This document shows, piece by piece, positions 48,632 to 57,407 of a stretch of DNA of 64,000 nt (position 1 is the first letter of the stretch; each line of letters opens with the position of its first letter). The position numbers and the translations under genes were made by a program. The stretch is taken from assembly GCA_018266105.1 (NCBI GenBank), contig JAFEBA010000110.1, forward strand, positions 32,365 through 96,364, given 5' to 3'. The stretch comes from a bacterium (GTDB lineage: Bacteria > Vulcanimicrobiota > Xenobia > Xenobiales > JADMJV01). A model generated the notes under the pieces. It made no database searches. It saw only the letters and a program-made list of their open reading frames with translations, and was not told the origin of the DNA.

Positions 48632-50032
48632 ATGATGATCGCCCAGAAACCCAACCCCGGCAATCGACCGGTTCTCGTCAAAGAGTTCCAGGGAGACAAG
48701 CTGATCCGCTTCGAGCGGGACAAGGACGGGGTGGTGAGCAGCCCGGACATCAGCCCCGATGAGGCCGGCTGGCTGGTTCGCACCAAAACCAAGGTGCTGA
48801 ATTCACTGGTGCCGGAGAATCTTTCCCAATCGGTCAGTAAGGACTACGTGGCCACCCGCAAATGGCAGCTGGCCCGCGACTTTCTGGGCGCGTTCGCCGG
48901 CACGGCCTCGCTGGCGGCCGTCATGACGGCCGTGGCTCCCGCCAATGCGGCCCTGGCGGCGCTGAGCGTGGCCGGACTGACCGTCGCCAACGTCAACTGG
49001 TTCAAGGACCGCATGGGTCAGATCAGCAGTATCGCCGCCACCAACATTGCACGCGTGGCCGAGAAGAATCCCCGGCCCTGGATGATGGCCAGCGATATTA
49101 TCCAGAATGTCGGCACGGTTGTGGACGCGGCCACCTGCGTGCTGCCTCCCATCGTATATTTTCCCTTGCTGACCGGCATGGGCGTGGTGCGGGCCGTGGG
49201 CGGAGCCGCCGGCGGAGCGGCCGGCGCCAATGTCGGACCCCGTCAGGCGATTAAGGGCAACTTAGGCGAGGTATCGGTCAAAAACGGCAATCAGTCCACC
49301 CTGGCCACCTTCGCCGGCTCAACCGCCGGTATTGCGGCCCTGGGTGCCATCGGCAGCGTCACCACTTTTGGGACGGCTGTGCTGGCTGTAGCCGGCATCG
49401 GAGCCGTGGGTTCTTTGATCACCTACTACAAGATGCTCCAGTCCCTGGACTACAACCCGGTCAACGAAAAGTCCATGCGCTACGTGATGGACCATATGCA
49501 AAGCCACAACGGCGAGATCCCGCCGCCCTCCCGCAACCTGCTCGGTCAGGTGCTCGGGTTGGTGAAGCGCGACACCCTGGTGGCCGGGGACAAGATCAAG
49601 CCTGTGCTGCAGGACAAGAACTTCGATCAGTTGCGCGACACCTTCAAAGACCGCCCATACATTATGAGCATTCGCGAGGGCAAACCCTATCTGGTGCTCA
49701 AGCACGAAGAAGGCAGCCAGGATCAGCCCGACCCGGCCGACAAGCCGCTGCCCGAGAGCAGCGATTTCGTGACCAAAATGGCTCAGACCCAGGCCATGTA
49801 TCAGGGGATCGTAGCCGAGCGGCTGCTGGCTTCGCCCGATTACGCCAGCAAGAAAGCTCAGGATGAGGAAGCCGCCAACAACTGGGTCATCCAGGAGAGC
49901 CTGAAGCAAACACCGGCCGACATACGACCGTTCTTGACCGACATGCAAAAAGCGGGTTGGAGCGTGGATACGGTGCGCTTCTGGGGCGAAGAGCGCCCCT
50001 CGGTGCTCGAGAACGCCAGCAAGACTCCCTAA
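48632..50032 (+). CDS. RUS (root UVB sensitive, DUF647) family protein
   Basis: The 466-residue protein matches the RUS/DUF647 core (about 40-260): SLVPENLSQSVSKDYVATRK, WQLARDFLGAFAGTAS, NWFKDRMGQISSIAATN, NPRPWMMASDIIQNVG, PPIVYFPLLTGMGVVRAVGG, and GNLGEVSVKNGNQSTLAT. RUS proteins are widespread in plants and animals with no known enzyme activity; in plants they act with vitamin B6 and auxin transport. Several hydrophobic helices suggest membrane association. The ~200-residue C-terminal part is soluble, with no match. ATG 48632 (or 48635) follows TATGCT by 6 bp. Confidence 0.85.
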   Translation: MMIAQKPNPGNRPVLVKEFQGDKLIRFERDKDGVVSSPDISPDEAGWLVRTKTKVLNSLVPENLSQSVSKDYVATRKWQLARDFLGAFAGTASLAAVMTAVAPANAALAALSVAGLTVANVNWFKDRMGQISSIAATNIARVAEKNPRPWMMASDIIQNVGTVVDAATCVLPPIVYFPLLTGMGVVRAVGGAAGGAAGANVGPRQAIKGNLGEVSVKNGNQSTLATFAGSTAGIAALGAIGSVTTFGTAVLAVAGIGAVGSLITYYKMLQSLDYNPVNEKSMRYVMDHMQSHNGEIPPPSRNLLGQVLGLVKRDTLVAGDKIKPVLQDKNFDQLRDTFKDRPYIMSIREGKPYLVLKHEEGSQDQPDPADKPLPESSDFVTKMAQTQAMYQGIVAERLLASPDYASKKAQDEEAANNWVIQESLKQTPADIRPFLTDMQKAGWSVDTVRFWGEERPSVLENASKTP

Positions 50033-51099
50033 GGGGCCATGAGGTCAGGATAATCGGTGGCCCTGAAGGCCGAAAGCAGGGCGGTGGCCAGCGCCATCAG
50101 TACCGGCCCCATCAGGATGCCCAAAATCCCAAACGCATCCAGTCCTCCCAACACCGAGAAGAAGATCAGCAGTTCATGCATCTGAGTGCGCTGGCCCACC
50201 AGCGCTGGCCTCAGGAAATTGTCCGAAGTGCCGACCACCAGCGTGCCCCACAGGCAAAGACCCAGGGCGGAAGCCAGGCTCCCCTGCAGAGCAAGATAGA
50301 TGGCGGCTGGAATCCAAACGACAAAAGTTCCCAGCATGGGAATGGTGGCCAGCATCGCCATGATCAGCGTCCACAGGAGAGGTGAGGGAAGTCCCAATGC
50401 CCAGAAAGCCAGCCCGCCCAGCGCCCCCTGAATCATGGCCAGCACCACCACGCCGTAGACGCTGGCATGGATCAGTTCGGCGATGCGCCGCAAGAGAGCT
50501 TGAGAGCGGGAGTGCTCAAGAGGGATCCAATCGGCCAGTAGCGCCACCATTCGCTCGCCATCGCGGAAGCAGTAATAGAGAGTGAATAAGATCATGGCCA
50601 GAGCCACCACGAACTCAATCAGCCCGCCCACCACATTCATGGTTCCCTCGACCAGAATGCTGCTGAGGTGACTGGCCAGTTGCTGAATCTGCTCGCGCAC
50701 CTGCTCTTCGCTCACACCGACTCGTTGCTGCAAGAACTGCAGGCCACGTTGCACAGAATGGGCGTAGCGCGGGTCCGGATGCTGGACCCAATCCAGCAGG
50801 CGAGCGGGACCGTGGCGCAGGACGTCCTGGGCTTCCGAGCTGACCGCCAATCCCATACCCAGAATCGGTAAAATGATGACGAAGAAGACCAGTGCGGTGG
50901 TATAGGCGGCGGCCAACGAACGCGACTGCGGGGTTCGTGCCAGAACCCTCTGATAGGTTGGTTGGAAAAGCACTGCAAATACGCCCGCCCAGAGCAAGAC
51001 GCTCAAAAACGGCAGCAGTACCTTGCCACAAAGGTAGAGTACGCCCGCCAGCATGGCCACCAGGAGGATCCATTTGGCGGGAGGGTGCGGGCGATTCAT
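50029..51099 (-). CDS. AI-2E family transporter
   Basis: The 356-residue permease has eight membrane segments and the long cytoplasmic loop of the AI-2E/PerM family, with SVYGVVVLAMIQGALGGLAFW and the end motif FFSVLGGLDAFGILGILMGP. Members move autoinducer-2 or Na+/H+. ATG 51099 is 6 bp after TAGAGT. It overlaps the convergent RUS gene by 4 bp. Confidence 0.94.
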   Translation of the reverse strand: MNRPHPPAKWILLVAMLAGVLYLCGKVLLPFLSVLLWAGVFAVLFQPTYQRVLARTPQSRSLAAAYTTALVFFVIILPILGMGLAVSSEAQDVLRHGPARLLDWVQHPDPRYAHSVQRGLQFLQQRVGVSEEQVREQIQQLASHLSSILVEGTMNVVGGLIEFVVALAMILFTLYYCFRDGERMVALLADWIPLEHSRSQALLRRIAELIHASVYGVVVLAMIQGALGGLAFWALGLPSPLLWTLIMAMLATIPMLGTFVVWIPAAIYLALQGSLASALGLCLWGTLVVGTSDNFLRPALVGQRTQMHELLIFFSVLGGLDAFGILGILMGPVLMALATALLSAFRATDYPDLMAP

Positions 51100-51105
51100 A
51101 GCCTT

Positions 51106-51111
51106 ACTCTA
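51106..51111 (-). promoter_or_regulatory. -10 box TAGAGT, 6 bp before AI-2E transporter ATG
   Basis: TAGAGT, AAGGCT, ATG (51099) on the minus strand. Confidence 0.65.
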
Positions 51112-51234
51112 GAATGATGGAGCCGGGAGGCTTCAGGGGCCAGGGTAACCTTTTTCCCGGTACTGGGCTATGCGGCAGGCCCCTCCATGGCTTCGCAGAA
51201 AGTCCTTCAAGCTCTTTGAAGAGGAGGGGATTCT

Positions 51235-51765
51235 ATGCTTCCCTTGTTGCTGGGCGGCGTTATCGCAGTCGCCGCTGTAGGGGCCGCCGCAATCGGCCTG
51301 AGAGACGAAAACTACCGGATCGAGAGCAATGTCCGGATCAATTGCGAAAAACACCGCATTTTCGAGATTCTGAAAGACTTCCGACAATTCGAACACTGGT
51401 CTCCCTGGGAGAAGCTCGACCCGAAGATGCACAAGACCTTTGAGGGGGAAACTGGTGCGGTCGGCTCCTTCTACCACTGGGCGGGCAATAAGGCGGTAGG
51501 CGAAGGCACCATGACCGTTCTGGAAACCCAGACCGACGAAGGCGTCGATTTGCGACTGGAGTTTTTCCGACCCTTCGCCAGTCAGGCCCTGGTGCGCTGG
51601 GCCATTGCCGAGACCGGCGACGGGACTCAAACCGTCAGCTGGTCGATGAAAGGCAAGCACCCCAATTTGATGGCCAAAGCCTTTGCCCCGATGATGACCA
51701 AAATGCTCAAGCAGAACTTCGATGAAGGCCTGACGCGGCTCAAAACCTACTGCGAGAAGGCCTGA
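51235..51765 (+). CDS. SRPBCC-family (polyketide cyclase-like) membrane-anchored protein
   Basis: The 176-residue protein has an N-terminal membrane helix (LPLLLGGVIAVAAVGAAAIG) and a START/SRPBCC helix-grip domain (VRINCEKHRIFEILKDFRQF, EHWSPWEKLDP, GSFYHWAGNKAVGEG, VSWSMKG). It likely binds a hydrophobic ligand at the periplasmic face; no catalytic residues can be assigned. Shine-Dalgarno GAGGGGA precedes the ATG. Confidence 0.88.
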   Translation: MLPLLLGGVIAVAAVGAAAIGLRDENYRIESNVRINCEKHRIFEILKDFRQFEHWSPWEKLDPKMHKTFEGETGAVGSFYHWAGNKAVGEGTMTVLETQTDEGVDLRLEFFRPFASQALVRWAIAETGDGTQTVSWSMKGKHPNLMAKAFAPMMTKMLKQNFDEGLTRLKTYCEKA

Positions 51766-51803
51766 TTCAGAAGCGACCCATGGCCTCTGGTTAATTGAAT
51801 CGA

Positions 51804-52856
51804 ATGCTGACACTGGAAAGCATTCTGAACGATCTGCAGCGACAGGGAACAAAAGACTCCAGCGGGAGCTTTACGGTCGACCCCTCTCAGGCGCTACCCA
51901 AGCTGCAGAAATTTCGGATTCCCGATGCCCACGCCTATGTTCTGAAGTGGCTGCAGGCGGCCGTCCGCGGTGGGGCCAGCAGCTTCGATCTTCAGAGCGG
52001 CACCAGTTCGGTGCAGGTGCAGATGCCCGGAGTCCGGCTTCCCCTCGAGCGACTTCCGCACATCTTCCTGGAGCTGCTTGGAGCCACGCGTCCCGGTGAG
52101 GAAGCCCTGACTCACCTGGCGGTCGGTCTGCACTGCTGTCTGGGCGTACGCGCCCGGGCTATCCGCTTGTTCTACCGGGACGGCCAGCGCGGTGTGAAGA
52201 TCGAATGGCGAACCGAGGGCCAGACGGTTCAGGACTGGAAGGCTTCCGGACCGCCGTTGTGTCGGATCGAGCTGGAAAGGGCCAGCTCCGATCTCTGGCA
52301 GGAGTTGCGCCAAAAACTGCACGGACGTCCGGCCTTGAGCATGCTGACCGGGTCTAGCGCAGGCTACGATAATGAACAACACCTGGTGCACGGGACCGGC
52401 GATCTGGCCCCGCTCAGGGTGACCATCAACGGACGCCTGCTCAAGCCGGCCAGCGTCAGCCTGAAGAGCTTTGCTGGACTGCTCTCAGGAAGACGAATTT
52501 TCCGTCGAGAGTATTGCTTTGCGGCCGGGGATGCACCCGGGTTCCAGCTGGCTCCCTGGGAGCAAGCCCCAACCAGCCTGGGGCGCACACCGGAAGGGCG
52601 CTACCTGGCTTTCGTGGCCCACCTGAACCGCCCCAAGTTGAACCACTTGATGCTGGTTCGGGACGGAATTGTGCTTCGTCGCATGCAGTATCAAAGCGAC
52701 CAGGAGGCTTCTTATTTGCTGATTCTGGATGCTCAGCAATTAACCACTGATCTCACCACCCTGCAACTGGTGGAAAACGACGACTTTCGCCAGTTCTTTC
52801 ACAAAGCCCAGGCTTTCGCTCAGGATCCGGGCCTTCTCAATCTACCCAGAATCTAG
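51804..52856 (+). CDS. Unknown protein, paralogue of N-terminal part of the 16010-17941 product
   Basis: The 350-residue protein shares with the 16010-17941 product a ~200-residue N-terminal domain: DSSGSFTVDPSQALPKLQKF, WLQAAVRGGASSF, LTHLAVGLHCCLG. After this comes a domain with YDNEQHLVHG and a beta-rich end. It lacks the zinc ribbons of its paralogue. I know of no function. It is probably co-transcribed with the SRPBCC gene 38 bp upstream. Confidence 0.75.
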   Translation: MLTLESILNDLQRQGTKDSSGSFTVDPSQALPKLQKFRIPDAHAYVLKWLQAAVRGGASSFDLQSGTSSVQVQMPGVRLPLERLPHIFLELLGATRPGEEALTHLAVGLHCCLGVRARAIRLFYRDGQRGVKIEWRTEGQTVQDWKASGPPLCRIELERASSDLWQELRQKLHGRPALSMLTGSSAGYDNEQHLVHGTGDLAPLRVTINGRLLKPASVSLKSFAGLLSGRRIFRREYCFAAGDAPGFQLAPWEQAPTSLGRTPEGRYLAFVAHLNRPKLNHLMLVRDGIVLRRMQYQSDQEASYLLILDAQQLTTDLTTLQLVENDDFRQFFHKAQAFAQDPGLLNLPRI

Positions 52857-53003
52857 CGGGGCGATTCGGGAAAATTCCGCCCTTGTAGTGTCTATTTGCC
52901 CGCGCCGGAGCGCCCGCCCCAAAGCAATGCCGGCTATCCGGCCGAGCTCCTGGAAAGGCCGAGGAAGGTCTCGCCCCGACTCGCGCCAATAAGCTGCTTG
53001 TCG

Positions 53004-53957
53004 ATGCCTTTTGTCTTAACCTTGTGGATCGGGCTGGTCTGGTTGGCCTTCCTCAAATATTTCGGGCGCCTCCAGGTAAGCCTGGTGGTGGTGCTGGCCC
53101 TGCTTTACCTGAGCGGTTTTGGCTGGACCATTCAAACCGCCTCTAGCAGCCCAACCGCGGACGGCCTCTGGCTGGCGGTGGCCACCCTGGTGCTCTTTTT
53201 CTTCCAAAAGCGGTCCAAGCCGTCCCCCCTTTATCTGGGGGCTCGATTGGCGCTGGGACGGCTGCTGCCCTGGCTGCGTGGAGCTCTGCTGTTGGGACTG
53301 GCCGTGCCAGGAATGGTGAGACTTTATCCAGTCGGACTGGAATCACTGACAGGAATGGTCTGCCTGGCGATCCTATCTACCGAAGGGGCGCGCCGGGCCT
53401 GGAGAGGCCTGGGCCTGCTGGCTGTTCCGGGAGCGGCCTGGTGCTGGCTGCTGGGAAGCCTGAGCTGGTGGGCCTGGCGAGGAGACCCACTGGGCGCGTT
53501 GCTGCTCTTGCTCTTGCTCCGCGAGCGCGGCGAAGTCAATGTGAGGGGTGAGCTTTCGCCAGCTCAGGCCACGGTGATGTTGAAGATGCCCGTGGTCGCA
53601 ATCAACGCCCTGATTGAACTGGTGCCGGCTTCCAGCCTGAAACAATGGTTCCGCCCCGACCCTTTTCGTCTGCATCTGCGCGAGCCGCTCCTGGAGACCC
53701 AGAACGCGCCAGCCTACTTCGCTGCCTTCGCCGAGCACCTCAATCGAGTCTATGGCGAATGCATTCAAACCGAGCTGCAGCTGGCTGATTTTTGCGTTGG
53801 CTACCCGGAGAGCGCGGCCCGAGCCGTGTTGACCTTAGGTGCCCCGGAGCCAGTCAAGCCGGGACCAGAATTCCAGGTGTCTGACCTGGGGGCGCTGCGC
53901 AAGCCCGGCAAACTGGTGCAGCTGGCCCATCTGGTCAAGCTGCGCAAGATCCGCTGA
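53004..53957 (+). CDS. Unknown membrane protein
   Basis: The 317-residue protein has about five hydrophobic helices in the first ~170 residues (WIGLVWLAFLKYF, VSLVVVLALLYLSGF, LWLAVATLVLFFF, ALLLGLAVPGMV, GAAWCWLLGSLSWWAW) and a soluble C-terminal half. No family. TTG 52896 would add 36 Pro/Arg-rich residues; ATG 53004 starts directly before the first helix. Confidence 0.6.
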   Translation: MPFVLTLWIGLVWLAFLKYFGRLQVSLVVVLALLYLSGFGWTIQTASSSPTADGLWLAVATLVLFFFQKRSKPSPLYLGARLALGRLLPWLRGALLLGLAVPGMVRLYPVGLESLTGMVCLAILSTEGARRAWRGLGLLAVPGAAWCWLLGSLSWWAWRGDPLGALLLLLLLRERGEVNVRGELSPAQATVMLKMPVVAINALIELVPASSLKQWFRPDPFRLHLREPLLETQNAPAYFAAFAEHLNRVYGECIQTELQLADFCVGYPESAARAVLTLGAPEPVKPGPEFQVSDLGALRKPGKLVQLAHLVKLRKIR

Positions 53958-53986
53958 CTTTTCGGAATTCTTTCATCCAGGCACGG

Positions 53987-53992
53987 TAGCCT
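53987..53992 (+). promoter_or_regulatory. -10 box TAGCCT before 54002 gene
   Basis: TAGCCT, 9 nt, ATG (54002). A three-nucleotide leader at most. Confidence 0.5.
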
Positions 53993-54001
53993 GTGGGAAC
54001 G

Positions 54002-55804
54002 ATGCTACAAATCAAACCGGGCTTCAGCGCTCGCATTCAATCTCGGCCCCTGACGAGTGGGCAGGCGCCATCAGATCCGGCGATGCCCCGGGAGCGCGTG
54101 ACGCTGGGCGAAACAAGCTCAGGGCAGCCCGATCCGCTTAAAGCGGCCGCCCTGCAGCGCAATTTGACCCGCAGCAGCGAGCTGCAAGAATCCATCAGCA
54201 GCATCTCCAAGCTGATCGATGTCATCCGCGCCGGCAGTGCGCGCCCCACCAATGCCTCCAGCCCGGACCTCTTTAAGAAGCCGATGGACCATCTCTGGGA
54301 GCAGATGCATTCTTCGGCCATGCTGGAGAAAGTCAATTCCGACCCCTATTTGAAAGCATTGCACACGCAGACTTGCGAGCGCCTGAAGCATGTTCGTCTG
54401 GAATACGAAATCACCACTCCAACCTACGTGCACGAACACGTATTGGAGGGACCTTATCCCTTCGAGCCCAGCCTGGGTGCCCTCAAGGATACCCGCAACT
54501 TTCTGCGCGCGCTGGACGGCAACGAACCGGCGGACTTGAAGGTGGATGAAAGCCCCGGACAGATCCAGGCAGAGCTGGCCGAACTGGAAACCCGGCACAA
54601 GGCCTATATGAAAGGCGTGATTGAGAATCCACTGAATTTCTATCAAGACTTTAAGGCCCGCCTTCAGACCCAAGGTAACTCGGCCAAGTTTCCTGAGTTC
54701 GCTGACCTGATGCGCCACCTGGAACTGCACCTGATCAAGGAGTCCGTCAGCCAGGAGGCTGCATCCAACAAACATCTGGCGGTGCTGCGCAAGACCGCTC
54801 TGGAGGAACTCAAGTCCGCTCAAGAGGCCGGGCTCCCCTACCGCCAGACGCTGGACGCGGTGGAAAACACGCTGGGCTTTCTGGACGTCTTCGAACGTGG
54901 CCGCCCAAATAGCGAGGCTCGCCCCGTGCTCTACCACGGACATCGCTATCAGTATTACACCCACTACCTCAAAGACACCACTCCCGAGCACGTGACCTTT
55001 CCCACCTTCTACAGTCTGGGAGCCACCGATCTGCTCAAAACCCGCGGGGTTCCTCTTGGATTCGTGGGTGTTCCGGCCGAGATCAGCTGGGTGGACGGTT
55101 ATACCCAGACCCCCTTGGAGTTCTGGTTCCATGACGTCAACCACGTGCGACGCATGTGGCAATTCTCCAGCGAACACGCCCAGAGCCTGGGGATCAGCAC
55201 GGATGAGGCGGCCGCTCGCTCAGATCGCTACATCAAAGAGCAGGTCATGCCTTTGATCAAGATCAACAAGAGCGACAGCGAAGAGGTCAAGAACGAAAAG
55301 CGCATGATGAAGTTGATCTTCTTCGAAATTCTGCACGAAGATGCGCTTCCCGCCGATCCCAACGTGATCAAAAGCTCCTTGATGCGCGCCCCCAATACCA
55401 TCACACCTTTCGAGCAACTGACGCAGAATGAGAGCCGGGTGGAGTACATCATGGAGCCGGGTGCCACCACCCTGGCTTACGTCTATCGTAAGGCTGCCGG
55501 CAACTTCTACGACATGCCGGGAATGCGCATGGAAAACATTGTGGGGGCAAAATTCCGCACTCAAGAGTTCATCTCCCATTGCGCCAAAAAGCTGGCGGCC
55601 GGTTTGGGCCTGGAAGTTCCCCACCACAAAATCGATGAATTCGCTCGCGACGATACCGGCATGCCGGGAGACTTCCGCGCTCAGCTGGTCAAACAACTGC
55701 TGGAAGATCCCGAGCGCATGGCTCCGCTCAATATGAAGTCGGATGAACCGGTGAAACCCCCCGTTTCTCTGGCAGGAGACAATCAGTGGGTGGTCGCCCA
55801 TTGA
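54002..55804 (+). CDS. Unknown 600-aa protein with HDxNH metal-site-like motif
   Basis: No family recognised. Disordered N-terminus (1-50), helical bundle (50-300), then a compact domain at ~305-460 with FWFHDVNHVRRMW (His377, Asp378, His381) and FFEILHEDALP (Glu442, His445, Glu446), an arrangement that could bind one or two metal ions. The last 130 residues are mixed and end in DNQWVVAH. No signal or membrane segment. The next gene overlaps its 3' end by 19 bp and has its own Shine-Dalgarno within this gene, so the two are coupled. Confidence 0.75.
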   Translation: MLQIKPGFSARIQSRPLTSGQAPSDPAMPRERVTLGETSSGQPDPLKAAALQRNLTRSSELQESISSISKLIDVIRAGSARPTNASSPDLFKKPMDHLWEQMHSSAMLEKVNSDPYLKALHTQTCERLKHVRLEYEITTPTYVHEHVLEGPYPFEPSLGALKDTRNFLRALDGNEPADLKVDESPGQIQAELAELETRHKAYMKGVIENPLNFYQDFKARLQTQGNSAKFPEFADLMRHLELHLIKESVSQEAASNKHLAVLRKTALEELKSAQEAGLPYRQTLDAVENTLGFLDVFERGRPNSEARPVLYHGHRYQYYTHYLKDTTPEHVTFPTFYSLGATDLLKTRGVPLGFVGVPAEISWVDGYTQTPLEFWFHDVNHVRRMWQFSSEHAQSLGISTDEAAARSDRYIKEQVMPLIKINKSDSEEVKNEKRMMKLIFFEILHEDALPADPNVIKSSLMRAPNTITPFEQLTQNESRVEYIMEPGATTLAYVYRKAAGNFYDMPGMRMENIVGAKFRTQEFISHCAKKLAAGLGLEVPHHKIDEFARDDTGMPGDFRAQLVKQLLEDPERMAPLNMKSDEPVKPPVSLAGDNQWVVAH

Positions 55805-56115
55805 CGCTCTCGCTGCAAGCCATCCGCCAGCGCTGTCCTGAAGCCATCGCCCTCTCCGACTTCGAAGTGGAAATCTCCAGCCGCGGATTCCTGTTGCGCC
55901 TGACCCTACCCCACCTGGATGTCCTACCCGAGGGCAATGCCCGCTGGGGTAGCACTCGACAAACTTTTAGGGCAGACCAGGTGGAGCAATCTTCCATGTG
56001 GCAGGACGAGGACGAAACCACCCACTGGAATTGCAGCTTCGAGCAGTGGGTTGAGGCCTGGCTGAGTTGCCTAAACGGGGGCGTGATTCCGGGCCCCGGC
56101 CAGGCCAACCCCTGA
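55786..56115 (+). CDS. Unknown 109-aa protein
   Basis: Begins at GTG 55786 inside the preceding gene, placed 6 nt behind AGGAGA (55774-55779); TTG 55801 is the weaker alternative. The product is a small alpha/beta domain rich in Trp (MWQDEDETTHWNCSFEQWVEAWL). Translational coupling to the 600-aa gene suggests a partner, chaperone or immunity-like protein. Confidence 0.62.
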   Translation: MGGRPLTLSLQAIRQRCPEAIALSDFEVEISSRGFLLRLTLPHLDVLPEGNARWGSTRQTFRADQVEQSSMWQDEDETTHWNCSFEQWVEAWLSCLNGGVIPGPGQANP

Positions 56116-56162
56116 TTGAGCCAGCAACAGGCCGAGCTCTGCCGAGAGCGAAGGTCATCTCT

Positions 56163-56693
56163 ATGCGAAAGTGGTTGTTGTTGTTGAGCCTGAGCGGGCT
56201 GGCTGAAGCCGATCCCGGCTGTTATCTCAAGGCACCGTCCTTCTTCAAACTGGAAACGGGGGTGCAGGGAGGCATCGCCTTCTCTCGCTCCTCTGAGGTA
56301 TTGGTGATACCTGATTCTTCGGGCAGCGCTACGGTTTGGGTCGAGGAAGGCTCGAAATATCGAAAAGGCAGTCTTAGTGACTACCCGGCTCTGGAAGCCG
56401 AGCTGGACAGCCTGGGGATCTACACTCTGAAAAATTACGAACCCTCGATGAGCGCCCTGGACCCCTACGGTGCCGGTTCATCCGCGCTGCACGCTCACGA
56501 TGGCAATCGCTGCTTTTCCTACTCCCCCCAGCGAGATTGTTCGGTCATGGGCAAAGGTGAGTTGCCACCCGAGGCCGAGCGCAAACGATTCAGGGCCATA
56601 GTGGAACGGCTTCAGGCGGTGGGCAAACGGGCCAATTCCTCGGTCAGCCGAGAGCAATTCCAGGCGGCCGAACAGTCGCTCTGGAAGTCCTGA
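56163..56693 (+). CDS. Exported protein, unknown
   Basis: The 176-residue protein has a signal peptide (RKWLLLLSLSGLAEA) and a mature domain with three or four Cys (PGCYLKAP, NRCFSYSPQRDCS) probably disulfide-bonded in the periplasm. A C-terminal helix contains QAVGKRANSS. The next gene starts right after its stop codon. Confidence 0.7.
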   Translation: MRKWLLLLSLSGLAEADPGCYLKAPSFFKLETGVQGGIAFSRSSEVLVIPDSSGSATVWVEEGSKYRKGSLSDYPALEAELDSLGIYTLKNYEPSMSALDPYGAGSSALHAHDGNRCFSYSPQRDCSVMGKGELPPEAERKRFRAIVERLQAVGKRANSSVSREQFQAAEQSLWKS

Positions 56694-57050
56694 ATGGACT
56701 CGGCTGAACTTTCGCTGGAGCTGGGCCGCAAATGGCTGGCGGCAGCCCGCGAAAAGGACCCGGAAAATTGCCTACGCAAGGCCTGGGCTCTCTATTGCCA
56801 GACCCCCGATGATGTGGTGGGGGCGGCCTTGCTGGCCGAACTCTCTTCCTCCCTGAGCGTGGAAGCGCTGGACCTGCGCGCCGCCTCGGAAGAAGCTCGC
56901 GCGGTCCCGGTCGAAGATCTGTTGCGCTCGGGCATGCTGGCCCTGCAACTGGCCCTGGAAAGCCTCCGCCACGAAGATTGGGATTATGTCGAAGAGCGCG
57001 CCCAGGCCATGGCTCTAGAAGCCATGACACGCCGTGTCCGACGCCCATAG
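56694..57050 (+). CDS. Unknown 118-aa helical protein
   Basis: ATG directly follows the TGA of the upstream gene (TGAATG junction). All-helical, TPR-like in look (LGRKWLAAAREKDPENCLRK, AALLAELSSSLSVEAL), no match. Cytoplasmic. Confidence 0.62.
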   Translation: MDSAELSLELGRKWLAAAREKDPENCLRKAWALYCQTPDDVVGAALLAELSSSLSVEALDLRAASEEARAVPVEDLLRSGMLALQLALESLRHEDWDYVEERAQAMALEAMTRRVRRP

Positions 57051-57134
57051 CCCGGCAATTTTAAGATAATTTTCCAGTCTCCCGGATAAGCTGACGGATA
57101 GAACAGAAGACCGCATCGCGGCTAAGGAGTACCT

Positions 57135-57407
57135 GTGAATTCCATCGGCAACGGCATCCAGTTCCAGCGCTTTCAGCGCAAACCGGCGGGCGAATTTTGG
57201 GCCCCGCCGGGCTCTGCCGACCAGGCCCAGGCCGGCAATCCCAGCCATCATACCTGCACCACTTCCGATACCAGTCTGGCCGGCAATCCCAGCCATCACA
57301 CCTGCACCACTTCCGATACCAGCCTGGCCGGCAATCCCAGCCATCACACCTGCACCACCGCCGATACGGCCTCGGCTCAGGTCAACGGATGGCAGTTGCG
57401 CCTCTAG
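57135..57407 (+). CDS. Small protein with three 16-residue Cys/His/Thr repeats (peptide precursor candidate)
   Basis: GTG at 57135 lies 5 nt behind a clean AAGGAG (57124-57129). The 90-residue product has a leader of ~33 residues (NSIGNGIQFQRFQRKPAGEF), three tandem units of GNPSHHTCTTSDTSLA with small changes in the last one, and a short tail (QVNGWQLRL). Each unit carries HHTC and six to seven hydroxylated residues. Arg and Lys occur only in the leader and at the third-last tail residue, so an Arg-specific C11 protease, like the one encoded next, could release the repeat block intact. It overlaps the C11 gene by 19 bp. A peptide substrate or a modified-peptide precursor is inference. Confidence 0.65.
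   Translation: MNSIGNGIQFQRFQRKPAGEFWAPPGSADQAQAGNPSHHTCTTSDTSLAGNPSHHTCTTSDTSLAGNPSHHTCTTADTASAQVNGWQLRL
57234..57377. repeat. Three tandem 48-bp repeats
   Basis: Units 57234-57281, 57282-57329 and 57330-57377. Units 1 and 2 differ at 2 positions; unit 3 diverges in its last third. The 48-bp period keeps the reading frame. Confidence 0.97.
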
